A DNA stretch of 64,000 nucleotides. It comes from Kribbella antibiotica (GTDB lineage Bacteria > Actinomycetota > Actinomycetes > Propionibacteriales > Kribbellaceae). The stretch is from positions 1 through 64,000 of the forward strand of contig NZ_SMKX01000029.1 of the NCBI RefSeq assembly GCF_004349055.1. Reading direction: 5' to 3'. Shown one piece after another: positions 34,102-41,944 of this stretch. Within the stretch, counting starts at the first letter, position 1; every line of letters starts with the position of its first letter. The translations under genes and the position numbers were made by a program. The notes beneath the pieces are model-generated. The model was not told the origin of the DNA. It saw only the letters and a list, made by a program, of their open reading frames with translations, and did no database searches.

Positions 34102-35278
34102 GGATTCCGACCGGCAGCACGTTCACCGGGAGGGGATCGAAACCGTTGAAGCGCGTCGTGTAGCTGGTGGAGTAGGCGCCACAGGACAAGATCCAGACCG
34201 GGTCTCCAGAAACGATCGCCTCCGGCACCAGGGCCGGCTCCGGCTCCTGACCGAAGACATCGTCGCTGTCACACGTCGGTCCCGCGATCACAGCGGCCAC
34301 CTGCCGACCACTCGGATGCGTCGGGAACACCATCCGGTACCGAACCTGGTCGACCTCGTACAGCCCGTTGAACTTCCCGCAGCTGAGGTACAACCAGCTC
34401 TCCCGCTCACCGTCGGGCTGTTGCCGCGTCGACAGCCGTACGACGTGCGCGCGGATCGCACCGTGATCGGCGACCAGGTGCCGCCCGGGCTCCATCACGA
34501 ACTCGATCGGCCTACCGGCAATCTCCTGCAGCCGCCGCATCCCGGCCCGGATCGTCGCGAAAATCTCGGCCAGGACTGGATTGAGCGCCGTACCGGTCCG
34601 GTCGAGGTAGCCCAGGGCGGGCAGACCGCCACCCAGGTTGATCCGGTCGAGGTGGATGCCGACATCGGCCAGCTCCGTCATCGCGAAGGCCAGTTCGTCG
34701 AAGGCGTTCTGCCAAGCGGCCGTCGTCATCTGCTGCGAGCCGACATGCACGGACAGGCCCGACGGGACGAGTCCTTGCGCGCGAGCGATCGACAGCACGA
34801 CGATCGCGTCCCGCACCGAACAGCCCGCCTTGCGATTGAGCCCCCACAACGCGCCCTCGCCCGTGGTCCCCAGCCGGCAGAACACCCGCGACCCCGGCGC
34901 GTTCGCAGCGATCGCGACCACATCGGGGACGCTGTCGGTGGCGAAATCGCGAATGCCGAGCTGGTAGGCGTCGGCGATGTTCCGGTCCGACTTCACCGTG
35001 TTCCCGTAGTGCACCAGCTCCGGCGCCACCCCGGTCGCCAGCGCCTGCGCGATCTCCTGCGGGCCGGCCGCATCGAAGCCCGAACCCCGCGCGGTCAGCG
35101 TCTCCAGTACGCCGTCCACCGGGCACGACTTGATGGCGAACCGGATCGCGATCCCGGGCAGCTCCGCAAGCAGAGCGCCGTACGCGTCCTCGATCCCACC
35201 CAGATCGAAGATGATCTGGTCCTCGGCCGCGTTCTCGAGCGCGGTTCGCAGCCGGTCGCTCACCAGGTGACCCGTCAC
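34094..35278 (-). CDS. PLP-dependent ornithine/diaminopimelate decarboxylase-like enzyme (fold III)
   Basis: A 394-residue enzyme of the alanine-racemase-fold decarboxylases. The PLP lysine is in IRFAIKSCPV near residue 49, the phosphate-binding glycines in INLGGGLPA, and the catalytic cysteine/substrate aspartate in AGPTCDSDD, the C-D-x-x-D motif that favours ornithine or lysine over diaminopimelate. It overlaps the GT-A-like gene by 4 bases and the GNAT gene by 8. It probably decarboxylates a basic amino acid or amino-acid conjugate inside a specialised pathway; polyamine synthesis for growth is less likely in this context. Confidence 0.88.
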   Translation of the reverse strand: MTGHLVSDRLRTALENAAEDQIIFDLGGIEDAYGALLAELPGIAIRFAIKSCPVDGVLETLTARGSGFDAAGPQEIAQALATGVAPELVHYGNTVKSDRNIADAYQLGIRDFATDSVPDVVAIAANAPGSRVFCRLGTTGEGALWGLNRKAGCSVRDAIVVLSIARAQGLVPSGLSVHVGSQQMTTAAWQNAFDELAFAMTELADVGIHLDRINLGGGLPALGYLDRTGTALNPVLAEIFATIRAGMRRLQEIAGRPIEFVMEPGRHLVADHGAIRAHVVRLSTRQQPDGERESWLYLSCGKFNGLYEVDQVRYRMVFPTHPSGRQVAAVIAGPTCDSDDVFGQEPEPALVPEAIVSGDPVWILSCGAYSTSYTTRFNGFDPLPVNVLPVGIHA

Positions 35279-36564
35279 ATCAGACCAACGCTCGACGCGA
35301 CCAGCGACTGCCAGACATCGATCAGTACGGCGAAGTCGTCCATGTCCTGGCGGGCTTCACGCAACAGCGTTTCCCGCTGACCGACGAGACCGTCCGCGAA
35401 CTCCGCATGCCGGCCGCCCAGCTTCTGGTACGCCGCTCCAAGCCGATCGAGCCGATCGACGTTCTCGTCCACCGGCAGCTCGATGCTCCCCCGGACGAGC
35501 CCGGCGATCGCCGCGGCGGAAACGTTGCCCTCGGCATCGCGCACCGAGGGGCCCGCCAGTGCCAGCTGCTCGTAGACATGGTGCAGGTAGAGCATCGAGA
35601 GGAAGAACTTCGTCAGCGCCAGCTGGTACGACGCGAAACCGGCATCGGTCTTGCGGTGGCCGGTGTGCAGGTTCACGATGTGCCGGTTGTGCAGCACACC
35701 GGGCAGCCCCGCGTCGTGCACCACATGGAACAAGAAGTAGTCCGTGCCGATCGTGTCCGTGGCCGGAGGCAACGGAATCTGTTCCTGGATCCGGTGGAAC
35801 GCGATGTTCGACATGTCCACCCGCATCGGATCGACGACGGTCAGCGTCGACCGGTCCGCCCGGAACGGTTCCGACCCGGCGCCGACGAAGGACTCCGCGA
35901 CCAGCTCGCGCTTCTCGGCCTCGGTCGCGTCACCGCGCGCCCACAGGCTCACCACGTCGTAGTAGATCTCCGGATCACGCTGCCGGATGTCGTCGAGGTC
36001 GACAGTGGGATCACCGACGATCGACGCTCCCACCATGACCACCGGCAGGACGTCGCTCGCCGGGTCGAGATCGGAGTCCGACACTCGGCCCCGAGCGACA
36101 CCGGCCGTCGTACCGATGGTCAGCTCGTGGTGGATCGGGAAGACCTTCACCCCGTCCAGCTCTTGGTAGGTGCAGTCCGAGTCGCGGCGGTGCACCGAGT
36201 CGCACCCCAGCGCGGCCGCGATCAGGAACGCGCGGTTCGTACAGGCGCCGTACGACCGGATGCCCGGAAGCATCAATCGGAGCACCCGCTCGGGATCGGC
36301 GACACCGGCCTTGTCGATCGTCTGCTCGAGGAACACCCGCTGCGCGTCCTCGTCGACATGGACGACGTCGACGCCCGGCGCCAGGACCAGCTCGGCGAGG
36401 ACGCGAACGTGGTCGGCGTGATCGGCCGGCGCGCTGGAGTCCAGGATCAGCAGCGTCACCTCGACCTCGAAGTGCGAGACCGCGTACGCCGCCTCCTCCG
36501 CAAGCTCACGCAGCATCGGAGCGCAGGCCCGGTCGGTGGGCAGAGCCAGGCAGATTCGGCGCAT
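35275..36564 (-). CDS. GT-A-like protein of unknown function
   Basis: A 429-residue protein I recognise only as an actinomycete uncharacterised family. The N-terminal third looks like a nucleotide-sugar (GT-A/Rossmann) fold: RRICLALPTDRACAP strand, VTLLILDSSAP, then CDSVHRRDSDCTYQELDGVK, which holds a D-S-D (DxD) motif suited to metal-nucleotide binding. The rest is helical with many acidic residues. No membrane segment. It is the first gene of the operon with a decarboxylase, acetyltransferase and exporter, so it may build or load the scaffold they modify. GAAGGAGTGAG precedes ATG 36564. Confidence 0.7.
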   Translation of the reverse strand: MRRICLALPTDRACAPMLRELAEEAAYAVSHFEVEVTLLILDSSAPADHADHVRVLAELVLAPGVDVVHVDEDAQRVFLEQTIDKAGVADPERVLRLMLPGIRSYGACTNRAFLIAAALGCDSVHRRDSDCTYQELDGVKVFPIHHELTIGTTAGVARGRVSDSDLDPASDVLPVVMVGASIVGDPTVDLDDIRQRDPEIYYDVVSLWARGDATEAEKRELVAESFVGAGSEPFRADRSTLTVVDPMRVDMSNIAFHRIQEQIPLPPATDTIGTDYFLFHVVHDAGLPGVLHNRHIVNLHTGHRKTDAGFASYQLALTKFFLSMLYLHHVYEQLALAGPSVRDAEGNVSAAAIAGLVRGSIELPVDENVDRLDRLGAAYQKLGGRHAEFADGLVGQRETLLREARQDMDDFAVLIDVWQSLVASSVGLM

Positions 36565-37084
36565 ATCAACTCACTCCTTCTCGGCCGGTCGCCCGAGGAG
36601 CAGGACAACGCGAGCCGAACCGGTTCAGTTCGGGCGGGTAAATCCGGTGACTTCGATTGCGGAGGGTTTTTTACTGAATTGCTCTCACTACACGACGGCC
36701 AGGAATAGCGGCGGAAACGGAGTGGCCACTCATCCAACCAGGCCGTGCAATACAACGCGGCCAGACCGTATCACGGGCCGCAGCGGCGGGAAATACATGA
36801 TTCACCTGATGGAATCTGTCAATACTTTTTCGGGCCGAACGGCGCTTTTGCGCAATTGACAACGGTTCCGGAACTAATCCGGCGGTGTGCAACATCCGAC
36901 TCAGCGGCAGGCCGAGGGTGGGCACAGGAGTTATGTCCACCATCACAGGGGCTCCAGTACCCGTGTCTGTCGTTGGTCTGATCGGGAGGCTGGACGGGTC
37001 GGAAGGGTGCGAGGCGAACAGGCCTTGTGGATGCGGTCGCGCCCTACCCGATCGACCCGTGTCTCACGTCCAGAAGGACTCCTC
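36565..37084. other. Divergent intergenic region, no gene seen
   Basis: A 520-base gap between the GT-A-like gene and the serine hydrolase. It is more AT-rich than its surroundings between 36640 and 36880 and contains TTGACA at 36857, a good -35 hexamer, but no matching -10 at the usual distance. In-frame stretches here have no ribosome binding site or recognisable product. It probably holds the two divergent promoters and regulator sites. Confidence 0.5.
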
Positions 37085-38389
37085 ATGCCGCGAAATCCGC
37101 TCCTCCCGATCCGTGCTCGACACCTGTACCCTGCGCTGGCTCTGGCTGTCGCACTGACAGGTTCGCTGGCTGTCGCCGCGGGAGCGCAGGGCGCTCCGCA
37201 CTCCCCCAGCGGGCTGCCCCGCCTGGTGACTGGCCAGGAAGCCACCTTGGCAAGGCTGGCCCAGGAGGTCGTGGACGCCAATGTTCCTGGCGTTGCCGTG
37301 CGGATCGACAAGGGCGGCGCGCGAGTGATCGAGATCGCCCGGCAGGCGCGCTGGACCAAGACCGACCACCGGCTCACGCCGGGGGACGAGGTCCGGATGG
37401 GCTCGAATACCAAGACCATGGTCGCCACCGTGGTACTTCAGTTGGTCGCCGAGCATCGGCTCGAACTGACCGACCCGGTCGGCAAATGGCTGCCTGGCCT
37501 CATCCCCAACGGTTCCGCGATCACCTTGCGGATGCTGCTCAATCACACCAGCGGCCTGTTCAACTACACCTACGACCCCGTCGTTCTGAAGGCATTCACC
37601 GGCCAAGATCGCCGGCAATGGACGCCGAAGCAACTGATTGCCGCTGCGGTGGCGTACGACCCGCTGTTCGCGCCCGGTACCGCGTACTCCTACAGCAACA
37701 CCAACTACGTCGCACTCGGCCTGGTCGCCGAGAAGGCGACCGGCCGCCACTTGAACGAGCTGATCCAGAAGCGGATCGCCGCGCCGTTGCACTTGAAGAA
37801 CACCTACTTGGTCACCAGTTCCGAAGCAACGCAAAACCGCCGTCTCGCTCACGGCTACGAACCCGACGCAGTCCACCTGGCCCCCGTCCTGCCCCCAGGG
37901 CTACCCGCCGATACCGCGTTCGCCGGCCCCACCCGGCCCGCCGGGTACGTCGACACCACTCAGATCAATATGAGCACAGAATGGGCCGCCGGCGGCATGG
38001 TCTCCACCCTGCAGGACTGGGCCCGGTTCGACACCGCACTGATGTCCGGCAAACTTCTGCCACCCACCCAGCTCAAGGAGATGAAAACCACTGTGGCCGA
38101 GGAGAGCGGCAACCCGAACCGCTACGGGCTCGGCCTGGAGAAGAAGGTCACCCCCTGTGGCACCGTCTGGGGTCACGACGGCCAGGTACCCGGCTACTCC
38201 AGTCGGGCCTACACAGATGACACCGGCAGGCGCACCGTCTCGGTCGTGACCACGACCATCTTCGGCATCGCGAACCCCAGAGCCGCAGCCGCCAACCAGG
38301 CCCTGCTGGATGCCGCGATCTGCACCATGCTCGACAAGGCGCCCCCATCCCTGTCGGCTGCTCAGGCCATCATCGCGCCGACCGCCTGA
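37085..38389 (+). CDS. Secreted serine hydrolase (class C beta-lactamase/DD-peptidase family)
   Basis: A 434-residue protein with a Sec signal peptide (residues 1-35, ending AAGAQGA). The S-x-x-K catalytic pair is GSNTKTM, the Y-x-N motif is YSNTNY and the third motif H-x-G is in WGHDGQVPGY. The N-terminal RLVTGQEATLARLAQEVVDA and LLNHTSGLFNYTYD are typical of Streptomyces R61-type D-alanyl-D-alanine carboxypeptidases, so a peptidoglycan or esterase role is more likely than drug resistance. ATG 37085 starts the signal peptide; longer open sequence upstream to 36887 is not coding. Confidence 0.93.
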   Translation: MPRNPLLPIRARHLYPALALAVALTGSLAVAAGAQGAPHSPSGLPRLVTGQEATLARLAQEVVDANVPGVAVRIDKGGARVIEIARQARWTKTDHRLTPGDEVRMGSNTKTMVATVVLQLVAEHRLELTDPVGKWLPGLIPNGSAITLRMLLNHTSGLFNYTYDPVVLKAFTGQDRRQWTPKQLIAAAVAYDPLFAPGTAYSYSNTNYVALGLVAEKATGRHLNELIQKRIAAPLHLKNTYLVTSSEATQNRRLAHGYEPDAVHLAPVLPPGLPADTAFAGPTRPAGYVDTTQINMSTEWAAGGMVSTLQDWARFDTALMSGKLLPPTQLKEMKTTVAEESGNPNRYGLGLEKKVTPCGTVWGHDGQVPGYSSRAYTDDTGRRTVSVVTTTIFGIANPRAAAANQALLDAAICTMLDKAPPSLSAAQAIIAPTA

Positions 38390-38446
38390 ACCTGAGCACC
38401 AGGCGGCGATCCAGCTCCCGGTTGGCAGTCGCGTACGGCGTCGGTG

Positions 38447-39538
38447 TCAGTGGTTGTACATGGCTTCAAGTTTGGTGCGGCGGGTGGTGACGTCGTCATG
38501 ATCGTCGCCGAAGACGATCAGATGCAGCGTGGTCTGGTTGATCGTGTTGTCGGTGCGGCGGGTGTCGTGGCCGCCGGTGACGATGAGCCCGCCGCGCTGC
38601 AGCGCGGGCCGCAGCTCGGCCAGCAGTGCGCCGATGGGCGCGGAGGTGATGAGTTTCGTCGACTCCGACGGACAGTCCAGGGCGTCGGGGCGGATGGTGT
38701 TCAGCGCCAGCAGCGGGATGGACCCGCCGGTGATGCGGAAGTTGAGGTCGAACATGAGGAGTCTGCCGTCGTTCGTCTGGGCGCAGTCGAGGCTGCACAT
38801 GCCGCGGTAGCCGACGTCGGCGGCGCGCTGGGTGACCGCCAGGCATTCGGTGAGCAGGTCTGCGGGCAGGGGGACGAGCCCGAAGCGGCCGCCGGTGTAG
38901 ACGCCGTCAGCGTCGATAAGCTGATCGGTCACGGCGAGCAGGCGGGCCTGGCCGTCGGCGGCGACGTAGAGCTGGACGCCCCAGTTGCGGTGGATGTTCA
39001 GGTATTCCTCGACGACCACCGCGGTGACGATGTCGGCGAACGCGGGCAGGATCACCGGGTCCCCTGCTCGGTGCAGGTAGACGGAGAGGCTGGCTCCGTG
39101 AGCGTCGTTGGTGGCGGCCTTGAGCACCCAGGACTTCTCGGCGGGGGTGGCTTCGGCGAGCTCGTCGACGGTGACGATCTGGCGGCGGGCCTGGAAGCGG
39201 GGGGCGACGAAGGTGCCGATGCTGGCTTTGTTGTTGAGGTAGCCGACAAGCTCGGCGCTTTTCACGGAGCGTTCGGCGGGATACAGGGCGGCGGGCTGCG
39301 GGTACTCCATGGACATGAGCAGGCCGTCGCTGAGGGCTTCGGTGACGCGGGCGGCGAACTCGGCCTCGGTGCGGAACTCGCGTGGATCGGTGCCGACGGG
39401 CAGGCCGCCGTCGCGGAGCGCGGCGAGGAGGTTGGGTTCGGTGCCGCCCGCGCTGGTGATGACGGGGGTGTCGGCGGCGATGGCGAGGGGGCGGGCGGAA
39501 ATCCAGTCGCGGGTATTGCGGTCCCTGCTCCACAGCAC
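38447..39538 (-). CDS. ATP-grasp family ligase (start uncertain)
   Basis: At least 363 residues. The ATP-grasp fold is seen in KSWVLKAATNDAHGASLSVY (ATP-binding lysine and glycine loop), VVVEEYLNIHRNWGVQLYV, and GYRGMCSLDCAQTNDGRLLM with FDLNFRITGG, giving the Mg-binding D/E-x-N pair. Such enzymes join a carboxylate to an amine, as in small peptides and RiPP maturation. The GTG at 39538 is the first usual start, but the frame stays open upstream with protein-like sequence (LADPRTLTDIYGPGIAVCAR) to an ATT at 39643 that lies 7 bases after GGGAG. The true start may be that rare ATT. No precursor peptide or partner enzyme is adjacent. It converges on the serine hydrolase. Confidence 0.78.
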   Translation of the reverse strand: MLWSRDRNTRDWISARPLAIAADTPVITSAGGTEPNLLAALRDGGLPVGTDPREFRTEAEFAARVTEALSDGLLMSMEYPQPAALYPAERSVKSAELVGYLNNKASIGTFVAPRFQARRQIVTVDELAEATPAEKSWVLKAATNDAHGASLSVYLHRAGDPVILPAFADIVTAVVVEEYLNIHRNWGVQLYVAADGQARLLAVTDQLIDADGVYTGGRFGLVPLPADLLTECLAVTQRAADVGYRGMCSLDCAQTNDGRLLMFDLNFRITGGSIPLLALNTIRPDALDCPSESTKLITSAPIGALLAELRPALQRGGLIVTGGHDTRRTDNTINQTTLHLIVFGDDHDDVTTRRTKLEAMYNH

Positions 39539-39923
39539 GGTCGGTTCCTGGGCGGGGCGTGCGCAGACGGCGATACCGGGGCCGTAAATGTCGGTGAGGG
39601 TGCGAGGATCGGCCAGGATCGGCGTGAGCGCAGATGCTGTAATAGGAGATCTCCCTTGTGGGGGTGGTTCTTGTACCCGGTCCTGGGCGTGGAGTGTTGC
39701 GAAATGACCAGGAGTGGTGAAACGCGCCTGGATGAGGTTGCGTCCGCTCCGGGTGCAGGCGCGCCCGCAGGTGTGAACCCGGGGCGCGCGTATACCTCAA
39801 CTGTCTCACGCGAGCGCAAGGCTCGGAGCTGTCTCCTCGGCCCCAAGCGCGACTCGCTCGGAGGTTACCCAGAGTCATCGACATCGAATCCTCGTTGCGC
39901 TGCGGCACGAGCCGGCTAGAGCG

Positions 39924-41075
39924 TCACCCTAGTGATGCCGCGGGCGATTCGGAGGTAGTCGTTGGCGTTCCCGGGGTCTGCGTGGGCTCCGGGCTCGGTG
40001 TGGGGGTCGGCTCTGGCGTGGGAGTTGGCTCTGGTGTGGGCGTGACCGGCGGCCTGACGGGCGTGACGGGAGGCTGGTACGGCGGTTTGGGCTGCTTCGG
40101 CGGTTCGGGCGTCTGCACCGGCGGCCGTACGACGATCGGCGGGGTGGCGGGCCGCGGCGGAATCGGCGTCGTCGGCGTCACCGGGACCGGCTGGGTCGGG
40201 GTATCGACCGGGTCGACGTTGCCCTGGTCGTCGGCCGGCGGCGTGATGACACCAACCCCGTCCGGAACCTGGACTGTCTGCTGACTGTAGGACTGCATCC
40301 AACGCAGCACCGTGGACACATACTCCATCGAGTGGTTGTAGCGCAGCACCGACTGCACCAGCCCCTGCGGATCACCCAGATTCGCACCGCCCCAGCACAG
40401 GTAGTTCCCGGCTGCGCGTGCCGCGTCGTACACGTTGTGCGGGTCCTTCAAGCCATCACCGTTGCCGTCGGCACCGAAACTCTTCCAGGTCCCGGGGATG
40501 AACTGCATCGGCCCGACAGCCCGGTCCCACTGCGCATTCCCGTCGTACCGGCCCTGATCGGTGTCGGCGATCGCCGCCATCCCTGGCCCGCCGTCCAGCA
40601 CCGGCCCAAGAATCCGACCGCGAGTGTTGCCCTGAGCATCAACCCGGCCGGCGCCCGCGTGGTCCGACTCGACTTTCCCGATCCCGGCCAGCAGCGGCCA
40701 GGTCAGATGGCAGCCAGGCATCGACACACTCAGATCCTGCGCAACCCGCTGGTACGCCGCCAGCACGGTCCCCGGGATCCCGGACGTGTCCCCCACGTTC
40801 CCCGGAATCGGCTGCACTTTCCCATCGGTCGTCCCAGTCTCCGGTACGACGGTCTCGGGCAGCTGCTGCACCGGAAGCTGCCCATCCACCCCGGGCCCCG
40901 CCGGCAACTCGGCCGGCTGGTCGATGAACCCGCTCAACGCGGTCGAGTCCACCACCAGCTGGCTCGCCGTACTGCCTCCACCCGACGCCACGACCAGCGC
41001 CATCACGCCAAGCGGCGCAGCGCATGCCCAGCCCGCGATCAGCTTGATCCGCCAACTGTCACTCCGGCTGATCAC
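39924..41075 (-). CDS. Membrane-anchored lytic murein transglycosylase
   Basis: A 383-residue protein. One N-terminal membrane segment ([18 protein letters not shown]) follows a short basic stretch. The SLT_2/MltB-like domain spans about residues 100-255: [16 protein letters not shown] carries the catalytic glutamate, and [20 protein letters not shown] is the family hallmark. The last 110 residues are a proline/threonine-rich wall-spanning tail with repeated P-x-P-x-P-T units. GTG 41075 overlaps the pstB stop as GTGA and follows AAGGACGG. It would cut peptidoglycan, perhaps to make room for the bulky anchored PstS proteins of this operon. Confidence 0.88.
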   Translation of the reverse strand: MISRSDSWRIKLIAGWACAAPLGVMALVVASGGGSTASQLVVDSTALSGFIDQPAELPAGPGVDGQLPVQQLPETVVPETGTTDGKVQPIPGNVGDTSGIPGTVLAAYQRVAQDLSVSMPGCHLTWPLLAGIGKVESDHAGAGRVDAQGNTRGRILGPVLDGGPGMAAIADTDQGRYDGNAQWDRAVGPMQFIPGTWKSFGADGNGDGLKDPHNVYDAARAAGNYLCWGGANLGDPQGLVQSVLRYNHSMEYVSTVLRWMQSYSQQTVQVPDGVGVITPPADDQGNVDPVDTPTQPVPVTPTTPIPPRPATPPIVVRPPVQTPEPPKQPKPPYQPPVTPVRPPVTPTPEPTPTPEPTPTPSPEPTQTPGTPTTTSESPAASLG

Positions 41076-41917
41076 CCGAACCGTCCTTCCACGTAGTCCG
41101 CCGTTCGTGGGTCCTCGGGGGTGGAGAAGATTTTCTTCGTCTCGCCGGCCTCGACGATGACGCCGGGAGTCCCCTGCTCGGCCAGGAAGAACGCACAGGT
41201 CTGCGACACCCGCGCCGCCTGCTGCATGTTGTGCGTGACGATCACGATCGTCACCTCGCGCCGCAGTTCGTGGATGGTCTCCTCGATCCGCCGGGTGGAG
41301 GTCGGGTCGAGGGCCGAGCACGGCTCGTCCATCAGCAGTACATCGGGCCGTACGGCGAGCGACCGCGCGATGCACAGCCGCTGCTGCTGGCCGCCGGACA
41401 ACGCGCCGCCCGGCGAGTTCAGCCGGTCCTTGACCTCTTTCCACAACCCGGCCTTGGTCAGGCATTCCTCGATCAGCGCGGTCCGCTCACCGCCGCGGAC
41501 CCGGGTGCCGGTGAGCTTGAGCCCAGCGGTGACGTTCTCCGCGATACTCATCGCCGGGAAGGGGTTCGGCTTCTGGAACACCATGCCGATCCGCTTGCGG
41601 GTGTCGGTGATCCGCCGTACGGGCTCGTAGATGTCGTCGTCGTCGAGCAGCACCCGCCCAGCCAGCGACGCACTCGGCACCAGTTCGTGCATCCGGTTGA
41701 GGATCCGCAGAAACGTCGACTTGCCACAGCCGGACGGACCGATCAACGCCGTCACCTGCCCGGCCTCCATCTTCAGCGAGATCCCGGCCAGGACCTTGTG
41801 GCTGCCGAACCACGCCGACACCTCGTCGCTCTCCAGCACGCTTCCGCCGATGATCGCCGGCAGTTCGGCGGTCTCCGCATCCGGGGCGGTCGGCACCACA
41901 GGCAATACGGACGTCAT
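41072..41917 (-). CDS. pstB: Phosphate ABC transporter ATPase PstB
   Basis: A 281-residue ATPase. Walker A is GPSGCGKST, followed by the PstB hallmark [11 protein letters not shown]; the signature is LSGGQQQRL and Walker [29 protein letters not shown] is also PstB-specific. An N-terminal extension of about 25 residues precedes the usual start of the family. I use ATG 41917, 5 bases after AAGGATGC-type sequence. It is separated from pstC and pstA by seven kilobases, while in most bacteria the genes are contiguous as pstSCAB. Confidence 0.95.
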   Translation of the reverse strand: MTSVLPVVPTAPDAETAELPAIIGGSVLESDEVSAWFGSHKVLAGISLKMEAGQVTALIGPSGCGKSTFLRILNRMHELVPSASLAGRVLLDDDDIYEPVRRITDTRKRIGMVFQKPNPFPAMSIAENVTAGLKLTGTRVRGGERTALIEECLTKAGLWKEVKDRLNSPGGALSGGQQQRLCIARSLAVRPDVLLMDEPCSALDPTSTRRIEETIHELRREVTIVIVTHNMQQAARVSQTCAFFLAEQGTPGVIVEAGETKKIFSTPEDPRTADYVEGRFG

Positions 41918-41944
41918 GCGCATCCTTCCGATCGGATCAGGAGC

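Noticed and set aside
39644-39923. Possible precursor peptide for the ATP-grasp enzyme (RiPP)
   Set aside because: The open frames there are arginine/proline-rich, lack a leader-core pattern and have no ribosome site; no conserved motif such as those of graspetide precursors is visible.
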